DNA from: Qipengyuania qiaonensis | GTDB taxonomy: Bacteria; Pseudomonadota; Alphaproteobacteria; Sphingomonadales; Sphingomonadaceae | DNA: 43,438 nt | Direction: 5' to 3' | Assembly (NCBI RefSeq): GCF_019711515.1 | Contig: NZ_JAIGNO010000017.1 | Coordinates: forward strand, 1 to 43,438 | Part shown: piece after piece, positions 16,413 through 24,928 of the stretch | Layout of the letters: every line of letters begins with the position of its first letter | Position numbering within the stretch: position 1 is the first letter of the stretch | Program-made: the position numbers and the translations under genes | The notes under the pieces: generated by a model | The model's input: the letters and a program-made list of their open reading frames with translations, nothing else | Told to the model about the DNA's origin: nothing | Databases searched by the model: none

Positions 16413-17810
16413 TTACGGCAGAATCGGTCCCCAGGCAGGGTCCGAAGCATCGACCGGAGTCGGGAGTCTGCGAAGGTTTTCGCCGGTCAGATCGACCTGA
16501 TACAGCGTTGCCTTGCCGCTGTTGCGTTCGGTGCGAAAGAACTGGATGATGCGACCATTCGGTGCCCATGTCGGGGCTTCATCTTGCCAGCCATTTGTCA
16601 GCACGCGCACGCTGCCGCCCGAGGGCGTCATGACAGAAATGTTGAACGAACTTGAATTAGTGAAGGCGATCTGGTCGCCGCGCGGGCTCCACTCGGGCGT
16701 GGCACAGCGCGATCCGCCGAAGCTGATGCGACGCTGGTTCGTCCCGTCGGCATTCATCACGTAACACTGCTGCGCACCGGAACGATCGCTTTCGAACACG
16801 ATTCGGCTGCCGTCGGGAGAATAGGACCCGCCGATATCGATCCCTGGCGTATCTGTCAGACGAGTGCTTTCCCCACCGCGCGCCGAAACACGATAGATGT
16901 CCGTGTTGCCGCCGACCGCCATCGAGTACAGCAGCCAGTTGCCGTCCGGGCTCCAGCGCGGGGCGAATGTCGGGTTCGTGCTCTGCGTTATCAGCGTCTG
17001 GCGTCCGGTGCCGATATCGTAGACATAGATACGCGGATTGCCATCGACATAGCTGAGATAGGACAGCTTCTTGTAGTCTGGCGAATAACGTGGCGTCAGT
17101 GCGGTCGATCGACCCGTTGTAATGAAGCGGTGATTGGCCCCGTCACTGTCCATGATGGCAAGGCGCTTGGTACGGTTATCCTTCGGCCCCGTTTCGGCGA
17201 TATAGGCGACACGACTGTCGAAGAACGGGCTCTCGCCGCTCAGGCGCGAATAGATGAGGTCGGCGCATTTATGTGCCGCGCGGCGCCAGTCGGCAGGCGG
17301 CACGACCCAACCTTCGCGCACCAGCTCGCTCTGCAAGGCCATGTCGTAGAGATAGCAGCCGACCGTCAGCTTGCCGTCGGTCCGTCCACGAACATAGCCA
17401 TGCACGAGCATTTCCGCACCACGGTTCGACCAGGTCGGGAAATTCGGCGCAGTGATCTCGGGGAAAGCGGGTTGCGGGAGGGCATCGGGGCCGGTCGGCT
17501 TAAATAGTCCATTGTTGCGCAAATCGGCCGTGATCACGCGGGCCAGTTCCTTGCCCAGCGCGGCCGTGCCGGAGGAATTGGCAGGGGTCGAAACGTCGCG
17601 ATCGGTCGCAAAGCCGGGAATGGCGATACCGAGATCGTCGAGATTGCCTTCGAAGCTGACGGAGCCCGACAGGCCCTCGCCCTCGTCGATCGTCTCGACC
17701 TCTCCGCCTTCTGGTATCGGTTGCCCGAGATCCTGATTCTGTGCGGCTTGATTCTGCGCGTAGAGAGGGGCGGCCAGAAGTGCCGCCGCGGCAATAAGTA
17801 CATACTTCAC
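16413..17810 (-). CDS. tolB: Periplasmic Tol-Pal beta-propeller protein TolB
   Basis: The 465-residue secreted protein starts with signal peptide KYVLIAAAALLAAPLYA and a D1 domain (RVITADLRNNGLFKP), followed by a six-bladed beta-propeller whose blades repeat motifs such as TPRYSPDYKKLSYLSY, FAPRWSPDGNWLLYS and GGSYSPDGSRIVFES. TolB shuttles between Pal and TolA in outer-membrane constriction. The start is GTG 17810, overlapping the tolA stop as GTGA; the much longer upstream frame is just antisense or overlapping tolA reading. An N-terminal insertion rich in Gln/Glu/Gly (residues about 20-50) lies between the signal and D1. Confidence 0.95.
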   Translation of the reverse strand: MKYVLIAAAALLAAPLYAQNQAAQNQDLGQPIPEGGEVETIDEGEGLSGSVSFEGNLDDLGIAIPGFATDRDVSTPANSSGTAALGKELARVITADLRNNGLFKPTGPDALPQPAFPEITAPNFPTWSNRGAEMLVHGYVRGRTDGKLTVGCYLYDMALQSELVREGWVVPPADWRRAAHKCADLIYSRLSGESPFFDSRVAYIAETGPKDNRTKRLAIMDSDGANHRFITTGRSTALTPRYSPDYKKLSYLSYVDGNPRIYVYDIGTGRQTLITQSTNPTFAPRWSPDGNWLLYSMAVGGNTDIYRVSARGGESTRLTDTPGIDIGGSYSPDGSRIVFESDRSGAQQCYVMNADGTNQRRISFGGSRCATPEWSPRGDQIAFTNSSSFNISVMTPSGGSVRVLTNGWQDEAPTWAPNGRIIQFFRTERNSGKATLYQVDLTGENLRRLPTPVDASDPAWGPILP

Positions 17811-18619
17811 TGGGCCAGTCTCCAGTCGAAATCCACGGTAATGACTTTCCATGCCTCGTAATACTCTTCGGGCAGGTCGAAGGGCGCAGCCACCTGTACA
17901 GCACGCACGGCCTGTTCGCCATGCCGACCAGCCTGCGCCCGGTTGGTATCGTTGACGCCACTTTGTCCCGCCACACTTGGAGCGCCGGCTAACGAGCCGT
18001 CGGGATTGAGGCGGAAGCGGACCTTCGTCACGATCTTCTCTACGTCCGGTCCGCTCGGCGGCTGCCAATGAGGCCGAAGCTGCCGTGCAACAGACTGGAA
18101 CAGGGAAGCCTTGGTACTTGCGCCGATCTGCGATGCCGGAGCACGCGTCTCGCTGGTGCGAGTGCTGTCACCGGCGCCTTCGAGGAAATTGTCGCCGAGA
18201 CGCGAACCGCCACTGCGTTGACTGCTCTGCTCCCGCGGTTGCGTGCGCGGCGGGTCGGGACGGCGCGGACGCGGTTCGGTGCGCGGCTGCGGCGCCGGGG
18301 TGCGCGTGTCCCGCTGCGGCTGAGGTGCCGGAACGGGCCGTTCGATCTGCGGAGGCACAGGCCGTTCCTGAGCCGGGGCGGGAGCCGGATTGGGCTCCAT
18401 CGTAGGGGCGGTCGAGGCGCGGCTTTCGGTCACCGGATCAGGCGCGGTCGCTTCCATGCCGACGTCTTCTGCAAGGCTGACCGTCATACGCTGCGGCGGA
18501 TCGATCACCGGTGCGGGAAACAGGCCCTGCACGATCAGCATCGCCAGAAGCGCAAGATGCAGCACGACCGCGACGATCAGTCCGGTCCGCTCCTCTGCCC
18601 TGATGCCTGTCCTCTCCAT
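17807..18619 (-). CDS. tolA: TolA-type energy transducer with Pro/Arg-rich linker
   Basis: The 270-residue protein has one N-terminal transmembrane helix (about 13-34, LIVAVVLHLALLAMLIVQGL) that docks with TolQR. A long periplasmic spacer at about 60-150 is built from Pro, Arg, Thr and Gln rather than the Ala/Lys helix of E. coli TolA. The C-terminal TonB/TolA-like domain (about 165-270) includes HWQPPSGPDVEKIVTKVRFR. Position between tolR and tolB decides TolA over TonB. It overlaps tolB by 4 nt and follows tolR by 9 nt. The low-complexity linker is the unusual part. Confidence 0.92.
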   Translation of the reverse strand: MERTGIRAEERTGLIVAVVLHLALLAMLIVQGLFPAPVIDPPQRMTVSLAEDVGMEATAPDPVTESRASTAPTMEPNPAPAPAQERPVPPQIERPVPAPQPQRDTRTPAPQPRTEPRPRRPDPPRTQPREQSSQRSGGSRLGDNFLEGAGDSTRTSETRAPASQIGASTKASLFQSVARQLRPHWQPPSGPDVEKIVTKVRFRLNPDGSLAGAPSVAGQSGVNDTNRAQAGRHGEQAVRAVQVAAPFDLPEEYYEAWKVITVDFDWRLAQ

Positions 18620-18628
18620 GGCCCGCGG

Positions 18629-19105
18629 CTATTCCTCGCCAGATGAACCGTTGTTGACCGATGCGGGCGCAGCGCTGTTGGTAATCAGCGAAATTCGGTT
18701 GAGCCCCGCCCGGTTCAGTTCGCCCATCACCGCCATGACGCGCCCATAATCTAGCGCGCGATCGGCGCGCAAAGTGATATCAGGCCCCTCCTCGCCAGCA
18801 CGCGGCAGGCTCTCGAGCGCCTGCGGCAGGCCACCAAGTTCGACCGGGACATCGTCGATATAGACATAGCCCGCTTCGTCGATGCTGATGGTCACCTGCT
18901 GCTGATCGTTCGGCAGTTGCGAAGCGCGACTGTCGGGAAGATCAATCGGCACTCCTGCGGTCAGCAGCGGGGCAGTGACCATAAAGATGATCAGCAGCAC
19001 CAACATCACGTCGACAAAGGGTGTGACGTTGATTTCGCTCATCGGGCGCCGACGCCCGCCGCGCCCGCGCCGCGTCCCGCGCGAAGAGGCGAGCCCCATC
19101 GCCAT
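18629..19105 (-). CDS. tolR: TolR, ExbD-type proton channel subunit
   Basis: The 158-residue protein has a cationic N-terminus, one transmembrane helix (about 29-48) with the proton-relay aspartate D32 in PFVDVMLVLLIIFMV, and a periplasmic ExbD/TolR domain. With TolQ it converts proton flow into TolA movement. Its ATG overlaps the tolQ stop by one base (TGATG). The spacing to tolA is 9 nt. Arg-rich residues 8-20 (RGTRRGRGGRRR) make the cytoplasmic tail unusually basic. Confidence 0.95.
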   Translation of the reverse strand: MAMGLASSRGTRRGRGGRRRPMSEINVTPFVDVMLVLLIIFMVTAPLLTAGVPIDLPDSRASQLPNDQQQVTISIDEAGYVYIDDVPVELGGLPQALESLPRAGEEGPDITLRADRALDYGRVMAVMGELNRAGLNRISLITNSAAPASVNNGSSGEE

Positions 19106-19803
19106 CAGCGCGCCTCCAGCTGGCGGCTGAAGGTGGCGTTGAGCTTGTCGGCGAAACGATTCAGGCGCGCCTCGTACCGGTCGACCCGGTGGCTGAAGCG
19201 GTTATAGGCAATAACCGCCGGAATGGCCGCAAACAGGCCGATGGCAGTCGCGAACAGCGCTTCGGAAATACCCGGCGCGACGACGGCCAGCGAACTGCTT
19301 TCCTGCGCTCCGATCTGGAAGAAGCTGTTCATAATGCCCCATACGGTTCCGAACAGACCCACGAAAGGCGCGACCGAGCCCACAGTGGCGAGAAAATTGA
19401 GCCGCTCGGCGATATCGTCCGTTTCGAGCGCGATCTGGCTGTCCATCGCGGTGGTGATGCGGCCGCGCAGAGCTTCCGGATCTCGCACCGACGTCTTGGT
19501 CGAGCGGCGATATTCGGACACCGCGGCCTGCGCTACCCGTGCGGCCGGAATGTCCTTGTTGCCACGTTCGGAGGTGAAACGGTCGAAGCTCTCCGCCTGC
19601 CAGAATTCGCCTTCATACTCGATGGTCCGGCTGCGCAGTCTGGACATGCGCAGGCTGAAACTGACGATGATCATCCATACCCAGATACTGGCAAGTAGCA
19701 GACCTGCCATGACCAGCTGGACGACGATGTCGGCGTCGAGGAAAAGACGGATCGGATCGAGCCGGGTCGGTGCCGCGGCGACTAGAAGTGTAAGCGAGCT
19801 CAT
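19105..19803 (-). CDS. tolQ: TolQ, MotA/ExbB-type proton channel subunit
   Basis: The 232-residue inner-membrane protein has three transmembrane helices (about 22-45, 135-160 and 170-195). Conserved pieces include VGSVAPFVGLFGTVWGIMNSF and ISEALFATAIGLFAAIPAVIAYN, which line the TolQR channel. ATG 19803 was chosen because it overlaps the ybgC stop by 4 nt (ATGA) and gives the family N-terminus MSSLTLLVAAA. It forms the first Tol subunit of the operon. Confidence 0.95.
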   Translation of the reverse strand: MSSLTLLVAAAPTRLDPIRLFLDADIVVQLVMAGLLLASIWVWMIIVSFSLRMSRLRSRTIEYEGEFWQAESFDRFTSERGNKDIPAARVAQAAVSEYRRSTKTSVRDPEALRGRITTAMDSQIALETDDIAERLNFLATVGSVAPFVGLFGTVWGIMNSFFQIGAQESSSLAVVAPGISEALFATAIGLFAAIPAVIAYNRFSHRVDRYEARLNRFADKLNATFSRQLEAR

Positions 19804-20270
19804 TGTTCCCCTTGCTCGACAAATTGCGCGAAGGCCGCGCGCCATTCCTCAGGCTGGCGCTTGGGCCGGCCTGCGGGTGAAACGAAGCCGACGCGCAATT
19901 GTGCCTCGGCCAGAAGTTCGCGCTCTCCATCCGCCAACCTGAACGCAAGCTGGTGCATCCGGCAGGAAGCGGCCTTCAGCTCCGTGCATCGCGTCTCGAT
20001 CAGCACATCATCATCAAGCCTGGCGGGGCGGAGATATCTCAGATTGATCTCGGACACCGCATAGGCCCCATCGCTCGCCTCAATCGCTGCGCGCTGATCG
20101 ATCTTCAACTGGCGAAGCAGGTCGCTGCGAGCCCTTTCGAACCAGCGTAGGTAATTCGCGTGATAGGTGATGCCCGAAAGGTCCGTATCCTCGTAGTAGA
20201 CGCGCACGGCGTAAAAATGCCGGTCGCGATCCAGTGTTCCGTCGGGGAGAGTGGGCAAGGTCATGCGCAA
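19800..20270 (-). CDS. ybgC: YbgC-type acyl-CoA thioesterase of the Tol-Pal operon
   Basis: The 156-residue hotdog-fold protein has the 4-hydroxybenzoyl-CoA thioesterase signature VYYEDTDLSGITYHANYLRW, with the catalytic-type Asp in DTD and the YHANYL block. YbgC proteins hydrolyse short acyl-CoAs and are found at the head of tol-pal operons in many proteobacteria. The start could be at 20270 or at the second Met (20264). It overlaps tolQ by 4 nt, so it is clearly part of the same transcript. Confidence 0.93.
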   Translation of the reverse strand: MRMTLPTLPDGTLDRDRHFYAVRVYYEDTDLSGITYHANYLRWFERARSDLLRQLKIDQRAAIEASDGAYAVSEINLRYLRPARLDDDVLIETRCTELKAASCRMHQLAFRLADGERELLAEAQLRVGFVSPAGRPKRQPEEWRAAFAQFVEQGEQ

Positions 20271-20287
20271 GCGCAGCTTTTAGACGA

Positions 20288-20302
20288 GGCGGGAGTCCCG
20301 CC
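20288..20302. other. Perfect GC-rich hairpin between galE and ybgC
   Basis: GGCGGG-AGT-CCCGCC is a perfect 6-bp stem with a 3-nt loop, 18-32 nt upstream of ybgC and about 50 nt past the galE stop. There is no T run on either side, so it is at best a weak terminator or a structural element in the leader of the tol-pal transcript. Confidence 0.3.
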
Positions 20303-20352
20303 GCAATGGAGAACGACGAGAGGATGTTCCCGTGCGGCCGGCCGGATCGCGC

Positions 20353-21363
20353 TCATTCTCCACGCATCTCGGACAATTTGCGCTCCCATTGCAGTGCATG
20401 GGTGATGATATCCCCGAGATCGGCATATTTCGGTTGCCAGGGAAGCGTGGCGCGGATGCGCGAGGGGTCCGAAACGAGCTCGCCCGGATCGCCCGCGCGG
20501 CGTGGCTCCAGGCGCCGATGGATTGTCTGGTTGGTCACCCGGTCCACGGCATCGAGCACTTCGAGCACCGAAAAACCGCTGCCGTACCCACAGTTCATGG
20601 TCAGCGAGCGCTCCGGCTGTTCGATCAGCGCCTCGAGCGCGAGAAGATGCGCATTCGCAAGGTCGCTGACATGGATATAGTCGCGCACGCCGGTGCCATC
20701 GGGTGTCTCGTAATCCGTGCCGAAGACCGCGACCCCGTCACGCTTGCCGGTCGCAGCCTCGCACGCCACTTTGATCAGATGGGTGGCACCGGCGGTCGAC
20801 TGACCGGTCCGCGCGTCAGGGTCTGCGCCCGCCACATTAAAGTATCTGAGGGCGCAGAAGTTGAAACCGTGGGCGGCACTCGCATCGGCAAGCATCTGCT
20901 CGGTCATCAGCTTGGACCAACCGTAAGGATTGATCGGTCGCTTCGGGCTATCCTCCGATATCGGCGAGCTTTCGGGTGTGCCATATGTCGCAGCGGTCGA
21001 GCTGAAGATGAAATGCTCCACACCGCCCGCTACCGCAGACTCGATGAGAGCGCGACTCTTCACCGTATTATTGTCGTAGTATTTGAGCGGGTTCTCAACC
21101 GATTCGGGCACGATGATCGATCCGGCGAAATGCATGATCGCCTTGATGCCCTGTTCGGCGATGATCTGTTCGAGCAAAATCGAATCGGAAATGTCGCCCT
21201 CATAGAGCGGTACATCCTCCGGCACGGCAAAAGCGAAGCCCGTCGATAGATTGTCGATCACCGCCACCGGCCAGCCCGCATCGCGCAGGGCGAGAACCGC
21301 ATGACTGCCGATATACCCTGCCCCGCCGGTCACCAGCACGGGCACTTTCTTCGTCTCGCTCAT
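20353..21363 (-). CDS. galE: UDP-glucose 4-epimerase
   Basis: The 336-residue extended SDR enzyme interconverts UDP-glucose and UDP-galactose for surface polysaccharides. The NAD site is G13-G-A-G-Y-I-G19, the catalytic Ser/Thr lies in SSTAATYG (121-128), and Y147-G-W-S-K151 is the active pair. HFAGSIIVPESVENPLKYYDN and LRYFNVAGADPD are GalE-specific. It is separated from ybgC by 82 nt. Nearby sugar genes are absent, so its polysaccharide context cannot be read here. Confidence 0.95.
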   Translation of the reverse strand: MSETKKVPVLVTGGAGYIGSHAVLALRDAGWPVAVIDNLSTGFAFAVPEDVPLYEGDISDSILLEQIIAEQGIKAIMHFAGSIIVPESVENPLKYYDNNTVKSRALIESAVAGGVEHFIFSSTAATYGTPESSPISEDSPKRPINPYGWSKLMTEQMLADASAAHGFNFCALRYFNVAGADPDARTGQSTAGATHLIKVACEAATGKRDGVAVFGTDYETPDGTGVRDYIHVSDLANAHLLALEALIEQPERSLTMNCGYGSGFSVLEVLDAVDRVTNQTIHRRLEPRRAGDPGELVSDPSRIRATLPWQPKYADLGDIITHALQWERKLSEMRGE

Positions 21364-21500
21364 GGCGCGCGAATTAGCACAGGATTTGGTAACGGCAACG
21401 CCCTAGAGCAGCGCGCACCATGTCCCGGTGCGGATTCGCTCGCCCATGCGTTGTCAGAGCAGGCATTTTCGCCGGAAAGACGTGAGAAGGATCGCAGACC

Positions 21501-22106
21501 ATGAAACCCCTAGCCCTTGCCCTTGGAATCGTCACAGCCTTGTCGCTTGCCGGCTGCACTACCCGCCCCGGACCGGTCGAAGTGACCCGCTTTGTTGCTC
21601 CCGACCGGGTGGCGCAACTGGGCCAAGGAAGCATTTTCGTCGAAAGCGCGCCGGGCGGTGAGGCCAACGGTCTGGAACTCAGTACCTACAAGGCCGCTGT
21701 CGCCGATGAGTTGCGTCGCCTCGGCTATTCGGAAAGCTCGCGCGATGGAGCGGCCCAGGTCGCGCAGATCAGCCTCGAGCGCTACGTCGTCGGCAGCGGT
21801 GGGCGCCGCAACCCGGTCAGCGTGGGCGTAGGCGGGTCGACCGGCAATTATGGCTCCGGCGTGGGTGTCGGCATCGGTATCAATCTGGGTGGTGGACAAA
21901 AGGATCGGCTCGGCACCGAGCTGGCCGTCACGATCCGCGAGAAGGCCAGCGGCCAGAGTATCTGGGAAGGCAGGGCCGATTTCCAGGCGCCGGAGAATTC
22001 AGCCCTTGCACGAGGCACGGCGAACGCCCAGACGGTCGCCTCCGCGCTGTTCCGGGAGTTCCCCGGCAATAATGGCGAAACGATAGAAGTAGAGGTTACC
22101 GAGTGA
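21501..22106 (+). CDS. DUF4136-type lipoprotein
   Basis: The 201-residue protein starts with signal [19 protein letters not shown] (lipobox LAGC, C19). The mature part, with [18 protein letters not shown] and [19 protein letters not shown], fits the DUF4136 family of envelope lipoproteins. A glycine-rich stretch [17 protein letters not shown] lies at about 112-130. Its stop overlaps the GTG start of the M14 peptidase by 4 nt. Family function is unknown. Confidence 0.82.
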   Translation: MKPLALALGIVTALSLAGCTTRPGPVEVTRFVAPDRVAQLGQGSIFVESAPGGEANGLELSTYKAAVADELRRLGYSESSRDGAAQVAQISLERYVVGSGGRRNPVSVGVGGSTGNYGSGVGVGIGINLGGGQKDRLGTELAVTIREKASGQSIWEGRADFQAPENSALARGTANAQTVASALFREFPGNNGETIEVEVTE

Positions 22107-23242
22107 GTGATATCAGGATCGATTCCGCCTTCGACAGCGGCAATATCGAAGTGCTGTCGGTGGACGGCGCCAGCGCGGTGCTGGCGATCCCGAAGGACAC
22201 GAATAGCGAATTCAAGCAGTGGTTCCATTTCCGCGTTTCCGGCGCGGCGGGGCGCGAACTCGAACTCAAGATCACTGGCCTGGAAGAAAGCGCCTATCCT
22301 GGCGGCTGGCCGGGTTACGATGCGTGCGTATCGGAAGATCGCGACTATTGGGGGCGGGCGGCTTCCTCCTACGACAAGAGCGCGGATGGCGGTACACTGA
22401 CGATCCGCTACACACCGGCAAGCGACATCGCCTGGTTCGCCTATTTTGCGCCCTACTCGATGGAGCGCCATCACGACCTCGTCGCCGAAGCGGCTGCTTC
22501 GGAGGGCGTTGACTACATCCACCTCGGCACTTCGCTCGACGGCCAGCCGATCGACTGCCTCGAAATGGGCGAAGGCGAACTCAAGGTCTGGCTGTATGCC
22601 CGCCAGCATCCCGGCGAAACGCAGGCCGAATGGTGGATGGAAGGCGCGCTGGAGGTGCTGACCGACCCCGCCGACAGCGTGGGTCGCGAACTGCGCAAGC
22701 GCTGCCGCCTGCATCTCGTACCCAATTGCAATCCCGATGGCTCGAAGCGCGGCAATCTGCGCGTCAATGCCGCAGGGTCGAATCTCAACCGCGAGTGGGC
22801 ACAGCCCAGTGCGGACAAATCGCCCGAGGTTCTGGCCATTCGCAATCGGATGGATGAAACCGGCGTCGATTTCGCCATGGACGTACATGGCGACGAGGCA
22901 ATCCCGGTCAGCTTCCTGGCCGGTTTTGAAGGTATACCTAGCTGGACCGACGAGCAGGGTGACGGCTATTACAGCTACGAAGCGATCCTCGATCGTCGCA
23001 CGCCCGATTTTCAGACGGAGCAGGGATACACCAAATCGGCTCCCGGCAAGGCCAACCTGTCCATGAGTACCAATCAGGTAGCGGAACGCTTTGGCGCGAC
23101 CGCGATGACGCTGGAAATGCCCTACAAGGACAACCCCGCCAGTCCCGAGCCCGAGCAGGGCTGGAGCCCCGAACGCAGCAAGATGCTGGCGCGCGATTGC
23201 CTTGCCAGCCTGCTCGAGTGGATCGACGCCCGGGAGGGCTGA
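22103..23242 (+). CDS. M14-type cytosolic carboxypeptidase (CCP-like)
   Basis: The 379-residue zinc carboxypeptidase has the M14 residues in order: H169-P-G-E172 and H262 as zinc ligands, N229-R230 for the substrate carboxylate and E338 in TLEMPY as the general base. The N-terminal beta-rich domain (1-130, with [18 protein letters not shown]) is the hallmark of the cytosolic carboxypeptidase branch related to eukaryotic polyglutamylase-reversing enzymes. No signal peptide is visible. The start is GTG 22103, overlapping the lipoprotein stop. The substrate is unknown; a peptidoglycan peptide or poly-acidic tail is possible. Confidence 0.88.
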   Translation: MSDIRIDSAFDSGNIEVLSVDGASAVLAIPKDTNSEFKQWFHFRVSGAAGRELELKITGLEESAYPGGWPGYDACVSEDRDYWGRAASSYDKSADGGTLTIRYTPASDIAWFAYFAPYSMERHHDLVAEAAASEGVDYIHLGTSLDGQPIDCLEMGEGELKVWLYARQHPGETQAEWWMEGALEVLTDPADSVGRELRKRCRLHLVPNCNPDGSKRGNLRVNAAGSNLNREWAQPSADKSPEVLAIRNRMDETGVDFAMDVHGDEAIPVSFLAGFEGIPSWTDEQGDGYYSYEAILDRRTPDFQTEQGYTKSAPGKANLSMSTNQVAERFGATAMTLEMPYKDNPASPEPEQGWSPERSKMLARDCLASLLEWIDAREG

Positions 23243-23251
23243 GCGATCAGC

Positions 23252-23425
23252 TCACTCTTCGAGGATTTTCTGGGCGACCTGTTCGATCGTACCGGTGACC
23301 AGCAGCGGCTGGCCACCGACGATCCCGACCGTGGTCTGGCCGTTCTCGGCTGTGCGCAGCCAGGCGATGTTCGATGCGACCACGAGGTAGTTTCCGCCAC
23401 GTGAATCAAGGGCTACGAATTTCAT
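23252..23425 (-). CDS. 57-aa conserved-looking small protein
   Basis: The gene starts at ATG 23425 (MKFVALDSRGGNYLVVASN), with AGGAG placed 11 nt upstream; an earlier in-frame start at 23452 lacks one. The protein is a compact beta-strand pattern (NYLVVASNIAWLRTA, QTTVGIVGGQPLLV) ending in a helix GTIEQVAQKILEE. The pattern recalls small FlbD-like regulators, but no motif confirms it and no flagellar genes are near. It converges with the M14 gene across 9 nt. No signal or membrane segment is seen. Confidence 0.6.
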   Translation of the reverse strand: MKFVALDSRGGNYLVVASNIAWLRTAENGQTTVGIVGGQPLLVTGTIEQVAQKILEE

Positions 23426-23497
23426 AACGGGGGTGTCTCCTGACACCTGCAAACTAGCCGGAGATCGCTCAAGGAGCGGTTAACGTGGTTACCGAAT

Positions 23498-24517
23498 TCA
23501 TACTACCGCGGGTTGGAGCATGCGCAACGTGCGCGCATCGGCATCGAGCTCAACCCCAAGCCCTACGGGCAGACAAAGCTGGTTGCCGACATGGCCGGTG
23601 TCGAAACCCGTGATCACGGGTTTGCCAAGCCCACCGAGGTGTTGGCCAAGGACATCGTCGAGCGTAAATCCCGCATAGTCCGGCTCACTCGATCGGCAGC
23701 GCGTGCACTGACCGAACACTATTCCTGCTACGCGTTCGAGTATCCCGGCAAGCGAAAGCTGCTGGAGCATGCGATCGATGCGATAGGGTTCTTCGTTGAT
23801 ATCCTCGAGGAACAGGATCGCATCGTCGAAATCCGGGAGCCATCCCGTGCCCATCAGTGTCGACAGGATGGTAAGATTTCCGCCAAGCAACGACCCACGA
23901 GCCTTCCCTGCAATCAGGGTTCGCGCCGGGCGACCGACCGCCCCTTCCACCGCAGCGCCGCCGAGAACCGGCATCCCCGCAGCGAACGCGATCCGCCACA
24001 GGCTCTCCCAGCTTTCCTTTTGCCAGCTACTGGCTGCGTTGGGTGCATGCAACGTGGGAAAGCCCGCCCGAGCGGCAATCGCCAGGTGCAGTGCCGTGTT
24101 GTCGCTGTAGCCGATGACCAGTTTGGGATTTGCGCGAATGGCATCCCAATCGAGCAGCGGCAGAAGACGGGCACCGCCCCAGCCGCCCCGCACGGCGAAT
24201 ATCGCGCGAACGTCCGGGTCCGCAAACATCGCGTTCACGTCGGTCGCGCGGTCGGCATCGGTCCCGGCAAGGTAGCCTTGGCGATCACCCACATGCCGCC
24301 CCAGCCTGGGCACCAATCCCATCCCCGTGATCCAGTGCACCGCACGATCAAGTTCATCGGGCAGAGTAACCGCACTTGCCGGCGCGACCAGACCGACGGT
24401 GTCTCCAACGCGCAAACGCGGCGGCTTGTGAGGAACTTTCGCCTCTATAGCACCGGGTATCAATGTCGCCCCTGCCAGCCCGCCGAGGAGGCCAAGCGCA
24501 GTGCGGCGAGCAATCAT
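23498..24517 (-). CDS. S66 family LD-carboxypeptidase, probable Tat export
   Basis: The 339-residue serine peptidase cleaves the L,D bond of peptidoglycan tetrapeptides in recycling. The S66 triad is S138 (GYSDN), E238 (FLEDINEEPYR) and H309 (DTGHVGN). The N-terminus MIARRTALGLLGGLAGATLI with twin Arg 4-5 looks like a Tat-type signal, unusual for the often cytosolic LdcA. ATG 24517 overlaps the cdd stop (ATGA). The long extension upstream in frame is antisense-like sequence inside cdd. Coupling to cdd suggests a small salvage/recycling operon. Confidence 0.9.
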   Translation of the reverse strand: MIARRTALGLLGGLAGATLIPGAIEAKVPHKPPRLRVGDTVGLVAPASAVTLPDELDRAVHWITGMGLVPRLGRHVGDRQGYLAGTDADRATDVNAMFADPDVRAIFAVRGGWGGARLLPLLDWDAIRANPKLVIGYSDNTALHLAIAARAGFPTLHAPNAASSWQKESWESLWRIAFAAGMPVLGGAAVEGAVGRPARTLIAGKARGSLLGGNLTILSTLMGTGWLPDFDDAILFLEDINEEPYRIDRMLQQLSLAGILERVAGIVFGQCTRCRSSEPDYAGFTLDDVLGQHLGGLGKPVITGFDTGHVGNQLCLPVGLGVELDADARTLRMLQPAVV

Positions 24518-24918
24518 GCGAGGCTCGCAGGACCGAAAGCGTGCGGGAGCAGTTCGGACAGACGCAGCTTGCGCACCTCGTCCGGGCCGACACAGAGGAT
24601 TTCGGGATCGGTTCCGCCCAGTTGCGCCAACTCGTTGAGTACCTGACGGCAGCGTCCGCACGGCGTAATCGCGTCGGCGCCGGGCCCTGTCACCGCGACG
24701 GCCTCCAGCCCACCGCGCACCCCATCGGCCATCGCCTTGGCAACCGCGACGGTTTCAGCACACAAGGCGAGGCCATAGCTCGCATTCTCGATATTCGTCC
24801 CTGTGACCACGCGGCCATCGGCAAAGCGCAGCGCGGCACCCACGGCAAAGTTCGAATAAGGAGAATAGGAATGGCGGGCGGCCTCCCGCGCGGCATCGAT
24901 CAGTTCCCGGTCGGTCAT
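24514..24918 (-). CDS. cdd: Cytidine deaminase
   Basis: The 134-residue enzyme deaminates cytidine and deoxycytidine to uridine forms in pyrimidine salvage. The zinc site is C53-A-E55 with C87 and C90 in TPCGRCRQ; E55 is the proton shuttle. SPYSNFAVGAAL (19-30) is the substrate block. Length suits the small tetrameric class. It overlaps the LD-carboxypeptidase gene by 4 nt and lies 10 nt downstream of the GH25-like gene. Confidence 0.95.
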   Translation of the reverse strand: MTDRELIDAAREAARHSYSPYSNFAVGAALRFADGRVVTGTNIENASYGLALCAETVAVAKAMADGVRGGLEAVAVTGPGADAITPCGRCRQVLNELAQLGGTDPEILCVGPDEVRKLRLSELLPHAFGPASLA

Positions 24919-24928
24919 TGCTGAATCC

